A program made the translations under genes and the position numbers. The notes beneath the pieces were generated by a model. It was not told the DNA's origin. It saw nothing but the letters and a program-made list of their open reading frames with translations, and did no database searches. Shown here in pieces: positions 6,169 through 7,208 of a stretch of DNA of 7,208 nt. How positions within the stretch are numbered: the first letter of the stretch is position 1; each line of letters begins with the position of its first letter. This stretch comes from Bacteroidota bacterium. Lineage in GTDB: Bacteria > Bacteroidota > Bacteroidia > J057. The DNA lies in contig RDXT01000635.1 of assembly GCA_004292985.1 (NCBI GenBank), positions 1 through 7,208 of the forward strand, given 5' to 3'.

Positions 6169-7208
6169 AGCGAGTGCCTGGGCCACATCCTTACAAATGT
6201 CGTCAATGTGCTCCAGTCCTACCGAAATACGGATCAGGCCGGGAGCGATACCCACCGATTCCCGCTCGGCTTCGCTGAGCTTGGAGTGCGTGGTCGAGGC
6301 AGGGTGCGTGGCGATGCTGCGGCTGTCGCCAAGGTTAGCGGTGTGCGACAGCATCTGGAGGCTGTTGAGGAAACGCCTGCCGCTTTCAATGCCCCCTTTG
6401 ACATAAAACGTAACTACTCCGCCGCCGTGCAGCATTTGTTTGCGGGCAAGCTCGTATTGCGGATGCGAAGGAAGGTGGGGGTAAACCACCTTTTCTACCT
6501 GGGGCAGTTGCTCCAGAAAGAGAGCCAGTTTCAGGGCATTTTCGCAATGGCGGTCCATGCGCACAGCCAGGGTCTCCAGGCTTTTGGAAAGCACCCAGGC
6601 ATTAAAAGGTGAAAGGGCCGGACCTGTATGCCGGGCAAAAAAGCGTATTTCTTTAATCAGGTCTTTTCTGCCCAGCACAGCGCCGCCGATGGTTCTGCCT
6701 TGCCCGTCAATAAATTTTGTGGCGGAATGAGTTACCAAATCTACTCCCCATTTTGCTGGGTTTTGTAAATAAGGTGTTGTAAAATAATTATCAATATTAG
6801 AAATAATATTATTTTTTTTACAAAGTGCTGCAAACCATTTTAAGTTTATTAGTTCTAAAGAAGGATTAGAAGGAGTCTCTATAAAAAACATTTTTGTATT
6901 TGGTTGGATAAAACCTTCCCAAGTCTCAGGTTTTTTTATGTCAACATACGTATAGGAAATTCCCCACTTTGGTAAAATTTGCGTAATAATTTGATGTGTA
7001 GAACCAAAAATAGATCTTGAAGCCAAAATATGATCTCCTGATTTTAGCAATGAAGACATACTAGTAAACATAGCAGACATTCCTGATGCAACAGCTATCC
7101 CATCTTCTGTCCCCTCAAGAAGGCACATCTTTTCTATAAACTCATTATTATTAGGATTAGAAAATCTAGTATAAATATTACCTTCAATTTCATCTGCAAA
7201 TAAAGCTC
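6160..7208 (-). CDS. metZ: PLP-dependent Cys/Met-metabolism enzyme, O-succinylhomoserine sulfhydrylase type; 5' end outside window
   Basis: Enzymes of this family use PLP to exchange the acyl group of an activated homoserine for sulfide or cysteine in methionine synthesis, in the cytoplasm. The frame is open to the window edge, giving 348 residues; about 40-45 N-terminal residues of a usual 390-400 are missing. The visible order is YTRFSNPNN (12-20), EGTEDGIAVASGMSAM (31-46), FGSTHQ (67-72), ETPSNPSLE (110-118) and the PLP aspartate in NIDNYFTTPYLQ (137-148). SATKFIDGQGR follows with the PLP lysine at 164 (codon 6717-6715). Near the C-terminus are HPASTTHSKL and GLIRISVGLEHIDDI, the substrate-carboxylate region. 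HPASTTHS and SVGLEHIDD favour a sulfhydrylase or cystathionine gamma-synthase over a lyase; MetB or MetY are the alternatives. The N-terminal half (DNA above about 6740) is far more AT-rich than the rest, although the frame and all motifs are intact, so the gene may be mosaic or misassembled. Confidence 0.88.
   Translation of the reverse strand, partial: ALFADEIEGNIYTRFSNPNNNEFIEKMCLLEGTEDGIAVASGMSAMFTSMSSLLKSGDHILASRSIFGSTHQIITQILPKWGISYTYVDIKKPETWEGFIQPNTKMFFIETPSNPSLELINLKWFAALCKKNNIISNIDNYFTTPYLQNPAKWGVDLVTHSATKFIDGQGRTIGGAVLGRKDLIKEIRFFARHTGPALSPFNAWVLSKSLETLAVRMDRHCENALKLALFLEQLPQVEKVVYPHLPSHPQYELARKQMLHGGGVVTFYVKGGIESGRRFLNSLQMLSHTANLGDSRSIATHPASTTHSKLSEAERESVGIAPGLIRISVGLEHIDDICKDVAQALAAE
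6741..7208. other. AT-rich segment with abrupt compositional boundary inside metZ
   Basis: By hand count, 6181-6720 is about 56% GC (302 of 540) and 6781-7208 is about 30% GC (127 of 428), with 6721-6780 intermediate at about 42%. The whole stretch is one reading frame. In the AT-rich part the codons end mostly in A or T (TTA, AGA, AAT, AAA), while the other side favours G/C-ending codons like the rest of the window. This indicates sequence of different origin, natural or artefactual. Confidence 0.8.

Overview
The window looks like chromosomal DNA from a member of the Bacteroidota. Four things point there: a secD-secF fusion, two sites that fit the Bacteroidota promoter pattern (TTTG, 19 bases, TAnnTTTG), weak or absent Shine-Dalgarno sequences, and a lipoprotein / beta-helix / TPR gene set typical of that phylum. 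Most of the sequence is a little over 50% GC by eye. I cannot name the genus.

Layout. Positions 1-1125 hold the C-terminal 374 residues of SecDF, closed by a strong intrinsic terminator. A good promoter overlaps the terminator's T-run and leads into exbB (1265-1954) and exbD (1982-2380), a proton-channel pair of the TolQR/ExbBD type. After a 133-base gap with a second promoter comes a small gene (2514-2927). Its periplasmic part aligns with the ExbD next door, but the ExbD membrane helix with its proton-carrying Asp is replaced by a signal-peptide-like segment. Then comes a 505-residue beta-helix lipoprotein (2982-4499), which converges on a TPR lipoprotein (4506-5372, minus) across a 6-base gap. 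A 136-base divergent region separates that gene from a membrane HExxH protein (5509-6153, plus). The HExxH gene converges, again across 6 bases, on a PLP-dependent sulfhydrylase/cystathionine-synthase-type gene (6160-7208, minus) that runs off the right edge.

How the genes work together. SecDF and ExbBD both use the proton motive force for envelope work: protein export in one case, and energising outer-membrane transport or Tol-type functions in the other. The ExbD-like protein and the two lipoproteins would sit in the same compartment. The metabolic gene at the right edge is unrelated.

The two points most worth checking are the Asp-less ExbD paralogue beside a normal exbBD pair, and an abrupt composition break inside the sulfhydrylase gene. 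GC falls from about 56% in the C-terminal half to about 30% in the N-terminal half, close to the PLP-lysine codon, with the reading frame intact. That break is either an intragenic recombination or an assembly chimera. I found no CRISPR array, insertion sequence, tRNA or rRNA.
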